Virus record (IMG/VR): IMGVR_UViG_3300031746_004826
Location: 1 to 37,550 of that record
Length of the DNA stretch: 37,550 nucleotides
Direction: 5' to 3' (one strand)
Source of the DNA: a virus
In this document: one piece after another, positions 28,180 to 36,822 of the stretch
Layout: each line of letters begins with the position of its first letter
Position numbering within the stretch: the first letter of the stretch is position 1
Notes under the pieces: model-generated
Told to the model about the DNA's origin: nothing
What the model saw: only the letters and a program-made list of their open reading frames with translations
Database searches by the model: none
Made by a program: the position numbers and the translations under genes

Positions 28180-30774
28180 CTAGCTCACCTCACGCTTCTT
28201 AGTTTTAGTGAGCTTACGATAGCCAGAATACGCGATCACACCTATTCCGGTGATCACGAAAGCCGCCAGCGGAACCGTCACATAAGGGCTCGTAAGAATG
28301 TCTCCTGGAGGAGGCGGCGGAGGCTCACCCACCCAGCTAATCTCAATAATGTTTGTTGCGTTTGGAATCGTGACTGTGCCTGTGCTTGAACTCCAGCTCC
28401 AGCCTGAACCTTCCGTCTTGTTGACGCTGTCCACGTAGACCAGCAGCGGCTTAGCCCGGGGCCCAACATCGACGCCGGTAATGGTTGACGTCATCCCAGT
28501 GCTATTCAAGAGCACGGTTGTCTTGTTTGAAGCAGCAGACCACGTTAGGCTCGCGATCCGGGCGGAAGAGTAGACCGCGAAAGAGTCATTCAGGTTTTTC
28601 GCAAGATGCTGAGTCGAATACATCAATGCGTGCGTATAATATTCCGTCGCATAGCACATCTCCCGAGCGGCATAAGAATTAGACACGATGCACTCGTACA
28701 GGCTGCTCATAGCCTGATACGTGTAAGCAGACCAGGACACGAACATCGACGTGATCCCGCTCTGCTCAATATTCCTTATTTTGCCGATGTCAACGCTGAC
28801 GCCGCCATCCGTGAACAACCCCCAATGTCCAAGAAGCGCAAACTCCGCTTTCGCCTGAGCCAAGGCCGCAAGCGTAAAAGTTCGAACGCTAAGCCCTGAG
28901 TCAGTCATCTGCCCCGGGTAAACCCAGTCATTAGGTTCATATTGGCCGCCCTCATGTAAGTCAAAAACGATGTCAGGCTTGTAAAGGTTAGTCAGGTTCC
29001 GCATCGCCCAAGCCTCAGGCTGAGTCGTCACTCCACCGGGCGGAAACTCCCTATTCAAATTGTAGCCATTTTTGTTGTCGCGGGTATTATTATAGTAGCC
29101 ATCCGGATTGACGATAGGCACAATAATCAAAGTAATGTCCTGGAGGCGTCTGCTCCAGTAGCCGCCGGCTTCAGCATCAGACACAACAAGCTCAGCCGCA
29201 CGCGCGATCCCAGCGGCAGGAAGCTTCTCGTCACCATGAATGCAAGCACTCCAGATCACATAGCGAGAGCCGTTGCCAATGATCGTATAGTTAATGTCCC
29301 TTGCGTCAACAGAGGATCCAGTCTTATTCCAGCCAAAAACCCACAAAGGATGCGCAGCATAGAAGTCCTGCCACCAAGTCATCCACACCGCCAAGGATCT
29401 GTGCGCCGTTCCAGCGGCCATCCACTTAACGGCTGAACCAAGCTTCAAAGACGCTGTCCGATCCAAAACGTCCAGGAAGATCCAGATGCCAGCCCACTCA
29501 GTCTTGCTGCTGAACCCCGTGAAATCTGTAACCCACAAGCCCTCGTAGGACGTGGATCCGCCGTCTGTCTCACGCCACAAGTGAGCCCAGCTAGCGTCGA
29601 AACGGCTAAACACCGTAACATTGCCCAGACTCGTAAGCTTCGTGATGCTAACGCAGGTAAGGTAAACGCTCGCAGTCTTGCCGTCGCCATTGAAGGGAAC
29701 CACATCGCCGTTACTGAACCAGCCCAGATCCGCGATGAAGGTAGTAGTGCTAGTCAACTTCACATCCAAGTCGGGAGTATCAATGTTATTAAGCACAACA
29801 GCGTCTGCCACGTCGCAGATCACCTGCTTCGTCTTGCTAAACTCCCAAACCGCCGTCTGATTGTACGCGCTAGACCCGTATGTGCATAGAATCAAACCCG
29901 CATAGCTGCTGATAGAAGCATAATTCGTGATGTCGCCAGGAGCCAGCATTATGTAAGGCACACTCTGGTTTCCCAGCGCAAACTCAACCCTGCGAACCTC
30001 AATCAAACTTGCAGCAGGATCACGCACAAAAACCCATGTGCCCGTAGGCGGAGGCTCCTCGCCACCAGTCCCAATGTAGCTCGTTTGAACCTTACAATCA
30101 TCCCAAAAGGTTGAAAAAATACCGTGCAATGAAGGCGCATAATTTCCGAAACGAGCATACCCGACAGTTGCCGAATCCATCGTGTTATTAAGGCCTGTTA
30201 ACGCGCCAAACTCCGAACCGTCCACCCAGCCTCTGCTTTCACCCGTGCCGGCTCCAACCGTTATTTTAAACTCGATACAGTACCAGGTGTCAACAGCAAC
30301 AGTCAGCGTCGGATTTGAATACCAAGTCCAGGTAGTGCCAACGTATCCTGAGAGATACCATCGAAGCACCCCGGACACGTTTCTAATGCCCAGAACACCC
30401 TTGTCTACGCCGCCGGAAAGCCAGATCAGCGCACAACGATCATCATTAACGCTTAACGCCGTCAGATTTGGAAAACGCACATAACCCCTAGCAAAAACCG
30501 TGCCCACACCTGTGAAGCTCGCGTAAAACATCGTCTTCGTATTTCCAGCCGGAGAAGTCACGTTAGCCGCGTAAGTATCCGTCCTAACGATTGAGGACTG
30601 AACAGAAATATTGCAGCCAGACCCAGTGCTTGTCCCCGTCCAGCCGCTGAAACTTCCAGACTCAAAACCGTCACTGAAGGGAAGAGAAACACCGGAAGCA
30701 ATCTTGATGGCGGCAAACGAAGAAAGAACCAAAAGCAGGATAGCGAGAAGAGAAAGAAGCTTAGGCCGGACCAA
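28180..30774 (-). CDS. Secreted, membrane-anchored M14 carboxypeptidase
   Basis: About 864 residues from TTG 30774, five bases after GGAGGTGA. A signal peptide (PKLLSLLAILLLVLSSFAAI) is followed by a LamG-like beta sandwich (about 30-215), a PPP linker, a beta-rich domain (230-480) and an M14 peptidase: CIHGDEK near 512, GYNLNREF near 573 and FDLHEGG near 607. Near the C-terminus a PPPPPPG linker leads to one transmembrane helix (about 830-850) and a basic tail (KLTKTKKREVS). Many N-x-S/T sites suit archaeal glycosylation. It would sit on the host surface facing out. Possible roles are wall remodelling for exit, superinfection exclusion or a virion protein. Confidence 0.85.
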   Translation of the reverse strand: MVRPKLLSLLAILLLVLSSFAAIKIASGVSLPFSDGFESGSFSGWTGTSTGSGCNISVQSSIVRTDTYAANVTSPAGNTKTMFYASFTGVGTVFARGYVRFPNLTALSVNDDRCALIWLSGGVDKGVLGIRNVSGVLRWYLSGYVGTTWTWYSNPTLTVAVDTWYCIEFKITVGAGTGESRGWVDGSEFGALTGLNNTMDSATVGYARFGNYAPSLHGIFSTFWDDCKVQTSYIGTGGEEPPPTGTWVFVRDPAASLIEVRRVEFALGNQSVPYIMLAPGDITNYASISSYAGLILCTYGSSAYNQTAVWEFSKTKQVICDVADAVVLNNIDTPDLDVKLTSTTTFIADLGWFSNGDVVPFNGDGKTASVYLTCVSITKLTSLGNVTVFSRFDASWAHLWRETDGGSTSYEGLWVTDFTGFSSKTEWAGIWIFLDVLDRTASLKLGSAVKWMAAGTAHRSLAVWMTWWQDFYAAHPLWVFGWNKTGSSVDARDINYTIIGNGSRYVIWSACIHGDEKLPAAGIARAAELVVSDAEAGGYWSRRLQDITLIIVPIVNPDGYYNNTRDNKNGYNLNREFPPGGVTTQPEAWAMRNLTNLYKPDIVFDLHEGGQYEPNDWVYPGQMTDSGLSVRTFTLAALAQAKAEFALLGHWGLFTDGGVSVDIGKIRNIEQSGITSMFVSWSAYTYQAMSSLYECIVSNSYAAREMCYATEYYTHALMYSTQHLAKNLNDSFAVYSSARIASLTWSAASNKTTVLLNSTGMTSTITGVDVGPRAKPLLVYVDSVNKTEGSGWSWSSSTGTVTIPNATNIIEISWVGEPPPPPPGDILTSPYVTVPLAAFVITGIGVIAYSGYRKLTKTKKREVS

Positions 30775-31096
30775 GCTGCTCACCTCCATTCACATCGAAA
30801 AACAGACTATACACCTCGTTTGAAGCCCCGTTAGCGCCGAAACCGACGCCGAAAGCCAACCCGAAACCCACAAAAAGGCTCACGGGCTCGCCTGGAGCGA
30901 CAGAAGGAATCAACAGCAACGCGGAGAAGAAGGCAACGCAGAAGCTGACAAGCGCTGTCTTGAGAAAGACCTTTCGCCACACGAAAACCTTCCCCAAAAC
31001 CTCAGCAGCCTTCGCTTTACGACGAGCAGGCAGCCAGGTCCGCAGAAACACACCCAACAGCACGCCTGCAAATTTGGCCAATTCAAGCTCAAACAA
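30761..31096 (-). CDS. Small membrane protein upstream of the anchored peptidase (111 aa)
   Basis: TTG start at 31096. A first hydrophobic helix (FAGVLLGVFLRTWL), a basic loop (PARRKAKAAEVLGKVFVWRK) and two further helices (TALVSFCVAFFSALLLIP and VSLFVGFGLAFGVGFGANG) are followed by a soluble end. It overlaps the peptidase start and shares its ribosome site region, so the two are coupled and may act together, for example as a membrane partner or holin. The 10-bp tandem repeat lies upstream. Confidence 0.6.
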   Translation of the reverse strand: MFELELAKFAGVLLGVFLRTWLPARRKAKAAEVLGKVFVWRKVFLKTALVSFCVAFFSALLLIPSVAPGEPVSLFVGFGLAFGVGFGANGASNEVYSLFFDVNGGEQLGPA

Positions 31097-31151
31097 GCAA
31101 ACTCAACCCTATCTTTGTATGAACTTTGAAAAGCGCCCCAAATAAGCCGAA

Positions 31152-31198
31152 TTGCACGCCATGCACTGCTATGCACTGTTATGCACTAACGTGCACCA
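31152..31198. repeat. Tandem 10-bp repeats (ATGCACTGYT)
   Basis: ATGCACTGCT, ATGCACTGTT and ATGCACTAAC follow each other without gaps (31161..31190), flanked by degenerate units TTGCACGCC (31152) and GTGCACC (31191). The 10-bp period puts all copies on one helix face. They lie in the gap between a small RHH-like gene and the membrane protein/peptidase pair, so an operator is most likely; an origin iteron is the alternative. Confidence 0.65.
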
Positions 31199-31201
31199 CC
31201 A

Positions 31202-31387
31202 TTATCTCTCAGGTTTATGCTCCAACTTATACGCTTTAACGCCCTTACGCAAAAACATCTCAACCGTATTACTCCAACACGGCTCCTCCCGGTCACCATC
31301 CAAGGCCCTAGCCACCTCAAGATCGTGAACCCTCTCCAACTCAAGAAAAAGCACAGGGCTCACAGACGCAACCACACGCCTCTTCAA
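31202..31387 (-). CDS. Small protein, possibly ribbon-helix-helix (61 aa)
   Basis: TTG 31387 lies eight bases after GGAGGT, two bases after the preceding stop. RRVVASVSPVLFLELERV could be the RHH strand and first helix, and SNTVEMFLRKGVKAYKLEH the second helix, with an acidic insertion between them (ALDGDREEPC). It ends directly before the tandem 10-bp repeats, the usual arrangement for an autoregulating RHH protein. The family match is weak. Confidence 0.5.
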   Translation of the reverse strand: MKRRVVASVSPVLFLELERVHDLEVARALDGDREEPCWSNTVEMFLRKGVKAYKLEHKPER

Positions 31388-31390
31388 ACC

Positions 31391-31984
31391 CTAGAACCTC
31401 CGCACATTGAAAGGAATGTTGATTCTGCGCGGTTGACATCGTGGCATCCGTCTAGGCTCAAGCTTCGGCTCTCTCCGATGAGCCATTATTTGAACGCTAT
31501 TCGGATTTCCACCAGAAGGTATAGTGTAAACTATTTCCAACCTTGCTCGCCTGACGCCTATGCTGGCGCTTGCTCCGCTTCTGTGACTTGTGCATCGCAT
31601 GGTACAAGCGTTGATGTTTGCCAGGCTCGCAAAGAAGCTTGTCACGTCGATAGGGCCGGTTGGATACCAAATCCAAGTGCTTGTTCCGTCCAAACCAAAA
31701 GTGCCTTTTTCAGTGAAATTCGTTCCGTCAAGACTCAGAGCCGCATGTACGCCCGCCAGTTCGCTTGTACTCATTGTTTCAAGGTCAAGACCGATGCTGC
31801 TAATGTACGAGAAATCAGTTATCGCTGTGCCATCGAAATCAAAGTTTCTGTCTATTTGGTCGGTCGTGTACGTGGTGATTAAGTTTGCTGTTGAGTTGTT
31901 GAGGTATGGAGTTAAACCTGTATGAGTAGTCCATTGAGCGCTATCTGCGGTTTTGTTTCCAACATAAAGATATTCGGTGGTCAA
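31391..31984 (-). CDS. Virion surface/fibre-associated protein (197 aa)
   Basis: A beta-rich protein with many T, S, N and G and a jelly-roll-like strand pattern (FDGTAITDFSYISSIGLDLETMS; ARLEIVYTIPSGG). The C-terminal 35 residues are very basic and proline/arginine-rich (RREPKLEPRRMPRCQPRR), unlike the rest. ATG 31984 overlaps the fibre stop. It probably attaches to the fibre or is its distal part; no homologous family is recognised. Confidence 0.5.
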   Translation of the reverse strand: MTTEYLYVGNKTADSAQWTTHTGLTPYLNNSTANLITTYTTDQIDRNFDFDGTAITDFSYISSIGLDLETMSTSELAGVHAALSLDGTNFTEKGTFGLDGTSTWIWYPTGPIDVTSFFASLANINACTMRCTSHRSGASASIGVRRARLEIVYTIPSGGNPNSVQIMAHRREPKLEPRRMPRCQPRRINIPFNVRRF

Positions 31985-33390
31985 GTGAACGTCACCGTCA
32001 CCGCTTGAGTGCAGACCACTTCAACCGTCAAGTCTGCTCCGGCAACTGTTCCACCTATCGCGTCCACGTCGATTGTCAGAATGTCATTTTCAGCTAGAGC
32101 GGTCACGTCCGGAGTTGAACTATCGTCAATGGCTAATCCTCCTGCCACGGTGATGCTTGGCCTTCCATCTTGAGTCGTAAAGATCGTGGTACCATTCTTA
32201 TTCACGTCCACTGTCACCGCACTTCCGGCTCCCGTCGGCTTAGTCTTCACAACGATTTTGACCTTGATAATCGTTAGCGTTCCATCAACCAAAAGAGCAG
32301 GAGCTGCAGAAACCAAAACGGCTAACGTTCCAACAACAGAGAAAGTTAAGGTTCTAGTGATTGACACTGAAGCACTAGGCATACGTGCGGCAGGAACCTT
32401 AACAAGAACATCAAGGTCACAGAGACCGTAAGCGACTGCTTTGCTGGCTAGGAAAGCGTCAATCGAATTATGCGTGTTCGTGCCCTTATTCGCAAGGTTC
32501 ACATGGTCAATTTGAGCACCGTCTCCACCATTGTGGTCGTGACTATCCCCATTTGTCACTCCTTTAGCGGCTACTGCAAAAGCTGAAGCGTGAAGAGTAT
32601 CCACCGTGTCAGCATCTTTACCCGTCAACGTAGCTGGAATGTTAGCAAGCAATACAAGTTGACCCGCATCCAACGGAGCATAGCCGGAAACAGCGCCCTT
32701 ATTCGCAACCTTCTCGAAAGTAGCTTCAAACGTGGCGTCAAGGTCCGTGTCACCATTCGCCGCGTGTCTCTTCGATACGGCATCTTGAGCGGCAGCCGAA
32801 AGGTTCGCATCTGTCGCTATGTCTCCGACTTTTGCGACGGTTCCAGCACCGACACCATGAACGCCAGTGGTTAATCCTGCATGAGTAGCAATTTCAGTGG
32901 CAGTCACGAAGGTGCTTGAGTGCGCCTCGTTACCGTGTGATTTTGGAGCATGATCTTGGACCTGCACCTTGGTTGAGCCTTCCAGTTTCTCAGCGTTCAA
33001 CGCAGTATCAACCTTAGATGCTGACGCAGTAGCATACGCGGCCTTCGTCATGTCCCCAGAGCCTGCAGGAGTCGAATACTTGATCTTGTCAGAAGCCAAC
33101 TCGTAAATCAGAGCCTTACCATCTCCAATCTCAGAATCGTCAACGGTCTTGCCCCTGATACTAATCGCATCGCCCGATCCGGAGCCGCCTCCACCGCCTC
33201 CGCCTCCGACGACTCGCATCTTAGCCTTAGCAATAATCTCAACCGCATGCAAACCATCAACCATATCCGCGTCAAGGCCTGACCCATGACCCTGAGGCAG
33301 ATCCTTGAGCAATTCTATGGTTCTCTGGTTGCTTGTAACTCCGGCCAGCAGTTTTCGACTCTTAGCTAAAGCCTCCTTAGCACTAATCAA
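31981..33390 (-). CDS. Tail fibre protein (469 aa)
   Basis: Residues 1-60 are helical, then HGSGLDADMVDGLHA and later KDADTVDTLHAS, a motif seen repeatedly in phage fibres. A glycine run (eight in a row near residue 63) is a flexible hinge. The middle is low-complexity with A, T, G, D and H in a repeating pattern (HAPKSHGNEAHSS; GDSHDHNGGDG), where histidines could bind metal in a trimer. The C-terminal 130 residues are a beta domain (VTVDVNKNGTTIF) that may be the receptor-binding tip. Confidence 0.75.
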   Translation of the reverse strand: MISAKEALAKSRKLLAGVTSNQRTIELLKDLPQGHGSGLDADMVDGLHAVEIIAKAKMRVVGGGGGGGGSGSGDAISIRGKTVDDSEIGDGKALIYELASDKIKYSTPAGSGDMTKAAYATASASKVDTALNAEKLEGSTKVQVQDHAPKSHGNEAHSSTFVTATEIATHAGLTTGVHGVGAGTVAKVGDIATDANLSAAAQDAVSKRHAANGDTDLDATFEATFEKVANKGAVSGYAPLDAGQLVLLANIPATLTGKDADTVDTLHASAFAVAAKGVTNGDSHDHNGGDGAQIDHVNLANKGTNTHNSIDAFLASKAVAYGLCDLDVLVKVPAARMPSASVSITRTLTFSVVGTLAVLVSAAPALLVDGTLTIIKVKIVVKTKPTGAGSAVTVDVNKNGTTIFTTQDGRPSITVAGGLAIDDSSTPDVTALAENDILTIDVDAIGGTVAGADLTVEVVCTQAVTVTFT

Positions 33391-34442
33391 TCAAAACATC
33401 TCCTATAACCATGAACAACAATCTCCCAAGGCTCACTCTGACTCCAATCAAACCCCACACTCCAATCCCACCCCGAAAAACCATTGAGCCCAGCCTCAAA
33501 CCACTCCCGCGTCAAACGATGCAAATGAAGAGGCTTACTTTCACCATACGCTTCACGCCCGTACTTGAGTTCGGGATCTCCGTTCGGACACCGGATCTCA
33601 ACTTCCTCTGTTGCTATCCTGCAACACTCCTCCAAGAATCCCCTGGGATTCACAAGATGCTCAATCAAATGCCAACTGTAAACTTTGCGAAACGCTCCAT
33701 CCCTGAAAGGAAGATGCAAACCGTCAGCGACAAGAAAATTAGGAATACCATGCACGTTCAAGGGCGCATCATCATTCACCCGCTGATCCGCACACCGGTG
33801 AGCCGTAGGCTCAACGTGCAAATCTACGTTCACTTCGCCCTTGGGCCTGTGACCACAGCCAACATCGAGCACGCCAAAGGCTGGAGGCACAAAATTCGGG
33901 ATAGAGCCCAGCGGCCACTGAGGCAAATGCCCACACATGACGCCGCCATGCACCTTAGCCACGAACCCGCGGCTCTGCACATCGTATATGAAAAGGATGT
34001 CCTCACCCACACCACGCTCAAACCGGAACCTAACGCCGGCCTCGAGGACCCGACGTCGAATAAGCGTGCAGCTGAGGCCAGCGAAAACCCAGCCACTAAG
34101 AACCTGGCCCACGACCACGCTGCGCGGAAGATACCAAACCTTCTTAACCTCATCCAAGAAACCGCAGACAAGCCGGTTCTTATCCTCATGCCCTGAAACA
34201 ACACCCTGAGCCACGTCCACGCCGAGCCCATACAGCTTTTGAAAGCCGTCAGGAGGAACTTCAACATCAGCCTGAACAAGAAAAAGATAATCAAAACCTT
34301 CACCGACGCATTTATCGATAAGCTCATTCTGAGCCGCCGCAATGCCCTCTATGCCCTCACGAGACTGAGGACCAGTAACATAAACAGAGAAAGAAACGCC
34401 CGGCACGTTGGCCACGGCCTGACTCGCAGCGTCCAGAACCAC
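33387..34442 (-). CDS. Glycosyltransferase (GT-A) fused to SAM methyltransferase; N-terminus lies further upstream
   Basis: 351 residues from GTG 34442. The GT-A part has FLVQADVEVPPD (metal-binding D-x-E, D59) and GEDILF (146-151). The methyltransferase has LDVGCGH (192-198), a VADGLHLPF strand and SWHLIEHL (256-263). The open frame continues upstream to 34538 and encodes HVLVGVPSLREGDRYGTYRD, the usual first strand and nucleotide loop of GT-A enzymes, yet holds no ATG, GTG or TTG. That extension is in the -1 frame of the preceding gene. It may glycosylate and methylate fibre or capsid glycans. Confidence 0.8.
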   Translation of the reverse strand: MVLDAASQAVANVPGVSFSVYVTGPQSREGIEGIAAAQNELIDKCVGEGFDYLFLVQADVEVPPDGFQKLYGLGVDVAQGVVSGHEDKNRLVCGFLDEVKKVWYLPRSVVVGQVLSGWVFAGLSCTLIRRRVLEAGVRFRFERGVGEDILFIYDVQSRGFVAKVHGGVMCGHLPQWPLGSIPNFVPPAFGVLDVGCGHRPKGEVNVDLHVEPTAHRCADQRVNDDAPLNVHGIPNFLVADGLHLPFRDGAFRKVYSWHLIEHLVNPRGFLEECCRIATEEVEIRCPNGDPELKYGREAYGESKPLHLHRLTREWFEAGLNGFSGWDWSVGFDWSQSEPWEIVVHGYRRCFD

Positions 34443-34489
34443 ATCTCGATAAGTACCGTAACGGTCTCCTTCACGCAGGCTCGGAACGC

Positions 34490-34750
34490 CTACGAGGACA
34501 TGGATCTGTGCTTTTTCGTCTTTTTCTCTAAAGGGACATCAGGCGCAGGCTCAGCGACGGCCACAGGCTCGGCAGGCTCAACCTTCGACGGAGCAGCAAC
34601 AACCTTCTTAGCCTTCTCAACCGGCTCAAGCCACTTCTTACCAAGATAACTCGCCGGCAACTCCACAACATCACCAGGAACATGAGTCACGCCAGCCGAA
34701 TCAGTGAAACCCGACACGCTACCCTTGCCCTTCGTCAATTTGAATAACAT
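34490..34750 (-). CDS. Small head protein; possible frameshift donor (86 aa)
   Basis: ATG 34750 (MLFKLTKGKG) is preferred to the ATG at 34771. The first 45 residues form a compact beta part (HVPGDVVELPASYLGKKWLEP) seen in small head-completion proteins next to capsid genes. Then come an A/P/V/E-rich linker and a lysine-rich end (LEKKTKKHR). The codons for that end contain GAAAAAG twice within 16 bases, with AAA AAG in frame both times, and the stop follows shortly. A -1 slip there would join it to the glycosyltransferase frame. Confidence 0.6.
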   Translation of the reverse strand: MLFKLTKGKGSVSGFTDSAGVTHVPGDVVELPASYLGKKWLEPVEKAKKVVAAPSKVEPAEPVAVAEPAPDVPLEKKTKKHRSMSS

Positions 34751-34791
34751 TTTTCTTTCTTCAACCTCCATTCAGCATATTCTCTAATCTT

Positions 34792-34806
34792 GTTGCGTAA
34801 CGCAAC
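34792..34806. repeat. 15-bp palindrome, copy 2 (GTTGCGTAACGCAAC)
   Basis: Reverse complement of the palindrome at 3520..3534. It lies between the major capsid gene and the next gene; on the minus strand it follows a pyrimidine-rich stretch and an A6 run. In both places it sits downstream of a gene in the direction of transcription. Confidence 0.7.
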
Positions 34807-34864
34807 AGCTTTTTTGGGAACACACTACGAAAAGGGGAAAGAGAGAGGGAAATGACTAATCCGT

Positions 34865-35743
34865 TTAAGTCAAAGCGGTGATTTCGCAGATGCTAGTGGG
34901 TCTCTTGATTCTTGGCGCAACGATCTCTCTGACAACACAGTCAAGGTTGCCGCGCACGTCTTCCAGCTTTCGAACCTCAAGATCTCGGCCGATCACCATC
35001 TCAAAGTTCTCCTGGCTAGGCTCAACAACCAAAGCGTTATGCAGTGTACCGTCGCTCTCGTAGAGACTATCAGTCTTGTAAACGCCTGCTTCGCATAGTT
35101 GAGCCACTTTCTCGCCAATCGTCACAGCGGTACTGGTAACAAATGCGCCTGCTATTTGCCGCCACCAAGACGGCTTAAGAACCAAAGCATACGGCCCATA
35201 GTGACCGTCCGCTTCGAGTTCTGCGATAGCATTATTCACGTAGGTGAAAGCGTTTGCACTCCAATCGCCGCCAGCACACGTATTCCTGCCAGTCGCAGTC
35301 GCAAGGCCTTCAACTCCCAGCGCTCTGTAGCCCGTGTACTCGCCAGTAATCAGCAGCTTATCCTCGTCCTCAGCAACTTTCCGAGCAGCGTTCTCGCCAT
35401 CCTGCAGGTCAAGAGGCATTCCATTCGCACGGCTTGCCTCAAGCTCACGCCACATGACGTCAAAGTCTTTGTCGATAACAGGCACAGTAATGTCAAACGG
35501 CGTCTTCTCGGTACGGTCTTTGCTGCCGCCCTGCCCGTGAAGGCTAATCCGAGCCGCAGACATACCCGAACGCTTGTACCCGCGAACAGTCATAATGCCA
35601 GCATTAGGCAACGTGAACACTGGAAACAGTCTGCGGCCAACAAGCAGAGGCGTCACTGTCTCGACAATGCGAGTATCAATGTACATGATCTCCTCGTTAG
35701 TCAGCCGACCAGTATCCATTCCAACATGACGCAAATCTTGCAT
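34865..35743 (-). CDS. Major capsid protein (HK97 fold, encapsulin-like)
   Basis: 292 residues. The N-terminal arm is followed by the E-loop/P-domain pattern (FPVFTLPNAGIMTVRGYKRSG, then FDITVPVIDKDFDVMWRELE). EDEDKLLITGEYTGYRALGVEGL resembles the core of encapsulin/linocin-type HK97 proteins, and the A-domain end is NFEMVIGRDLEVRKLED with a last strand LDCVVREIVAPRI. It follows the decoration protein gene. The ATG at 35743 has GGAGTGA upstream. Downstream lie a pyrimidine-rich tract and the 15-bp palindrome, likely a terminator or processing site that sets a separate transcript. Confidence 0.88.
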   Translation of the reverse strand: MQDLRHVGMDTGRLTNEEIMYIDTRIVETVTPLLVGRRLFPVFTLPNAGIMTVRGYKRSGMSAARISLHGQGGSKDRTEKTPFDITVPVIDKDFDVMWRELEASRANGMPLDLQDGENAARKVAEDEDKLLITGEYTGYRALGVEGLATATGRNTCAGGDWSANAFTYVNNAIAELEADGHYGPYALVLKPSWWRQIAGAFVTSTAVTIGEKVAQLCEAGVYKTDSLYESDGTLHNALVVEPSQENFEMVIGRDLEVRKLEDVRGNLDCVVREIVAPRIKRPTSICEITALT

Positions 35744-35755
35744 AACAAGTCACTC

Positions 35756-36235
35756 CTATGAAGCAGCAGCCGGCCCTAGGCACGGATGCCAATGCATAAT
35801 GATTTCAGCGTCAACCGTCACGTTGCTCGATGTCCACGCTTCACCTATAACGGTTCCTTGAGCGCCCATCGCTCCAACAGCCAGCTTCGCAACTTTGCCA
35901 TCGGCGGCAGTGACAAGACGATCGCCACGAGTCACGTTCTCACCAGCAAGCAAAGTCAGCTTCGCAAAGCATTCGCCCACAATGACCATGGCTTGGTCTC
36001 CAACAGCGTAAGCCGTGGCTTCAAGCTGGTCAGGCTTCCCACACAGGATTCCAACCCATGTGAGAGCTTTTGCTCCACACTCTTTCACCGTGTCGTCGGC
36101 GTTGTCAAGAATAACTACTATTCCGGGCAACATTTTAGCGGCTGTGGCAGCGGCTCCGATCTCGCACTCGATCTTCAACGGGTCGCCATGAACTAGCACT
36201 TGATTCGCTGACTTAACTAATCCTTGCGGACACAT
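35756..36235 (-). CDS. Capsid decoration protein (DUF2190-like)
   Basis: 159 residues, small beta-barrel type: IECEIGAAATAAKMLPGIVV, then AYAVGDQAMVIVGECFAKL, and AGENVTRGDRLVTAADGKVAK, which is the characteristic block of DUF2190/head-cement proteins. The end AEIIMHWHP is a last strand. It lies between scaffold and major capsid gene, the usual place. It should trimerise on the capsid surface and stabilise it. Confidence 0.75.
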   Translation of the reverse strand: MCPQGLVKSANQVLVHGDPLKIECEIGAAATAAKMLPGIVVILDNADDTVKECGAKALTWVGILCGKPDQLEATAYAVGDQAMVIVGECFAKLTLLAGENVTRGDRLVTAADGKVAKLAVGAMGAQGTVIGEAWTSSNVTVDAEIIMHWHPCLGPAAAS

Positions 36236-36237
36236 AA

Positions 36238-36726
36238 CTACCCAGCTCCAGCTAACGCTTTGCGCTTCTTAGCAGTGACAATACTCAAGTCGCCAACTGT
36301 CAAGCCTTGCTCGCGATCAGAAAGACCTGCACCCGGCACGCCAAAGCGGACACTATTAGCGCGCGGTGGCATAGCAAAATCAAGAGTACCACGAATAGCC
36401 TTCAGCTCTTCCGCCGTCTTCACATCCAACTCGTCAAGCTTGAACGAGGAACGAGGCATAATCTCGCTGATCAAACGAGCCTTCTCCTGTCCCTCAAGAA
36501 TGTCATTCGCTTCCGTCAGTTGCCTGGTCAAATCTGTAATAATCGTAGCCTGCTCCTTATTTTTCGTCACAAGGTCAGCATTCGTGGCCATCACTGAATC
36601 CATAGTCATCTTAACGGTCTTGTTCTTCGTTACATCTTTGCCAGCGCCATCGCCTGCAGCAGGCGGAACACCCGCACCGGCCCCAGCGCCAGCAGACCCA
36701 CCCTTATCATCATCATTCAAAGACAA
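36238..36726 (-). CDS. Scaffold-like protein (162 aa, TTG start)
   Basis: TTG 36726 with GGAGAA upstream. Residues 1-35 are G/A/P-rich and flexible. Residues 38-85 form a coiled coil (NADLVTKNKEQATIITDLTRQL). The rest is helical and charged with a basic end (TAKKRKALAG). The order protease, scaffold, decoration, capsid is standard, so this is probably the assembly scaffold removed by the DUF2213 protease; no sequence family is recognised. Confidence 0.6.
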   Translation of the reverse strand: MSLNDDDKGGSAGAGAGAGVPPAAGDGAGKDVTKNKTVKMTMDSVMATNADLVTKNKEQATIITDLTRQLTEANDILEGQEKARLISEIMPRSSFKLDELDVKTAEELKAIRGTLDFAMPPRANSVRFGVPGAGLSDREQGLTVGDLSIVTAKKRKALAGAG

Positions 36727-36822
36727 TCATTCTCCATTTCCAATTTACCGGTTCTTTCAAGACGGATACATTCCGGAACTCCGTCCTAGCACCATCATCC
36801 CGGCGCAATTCTATAGCACAAG

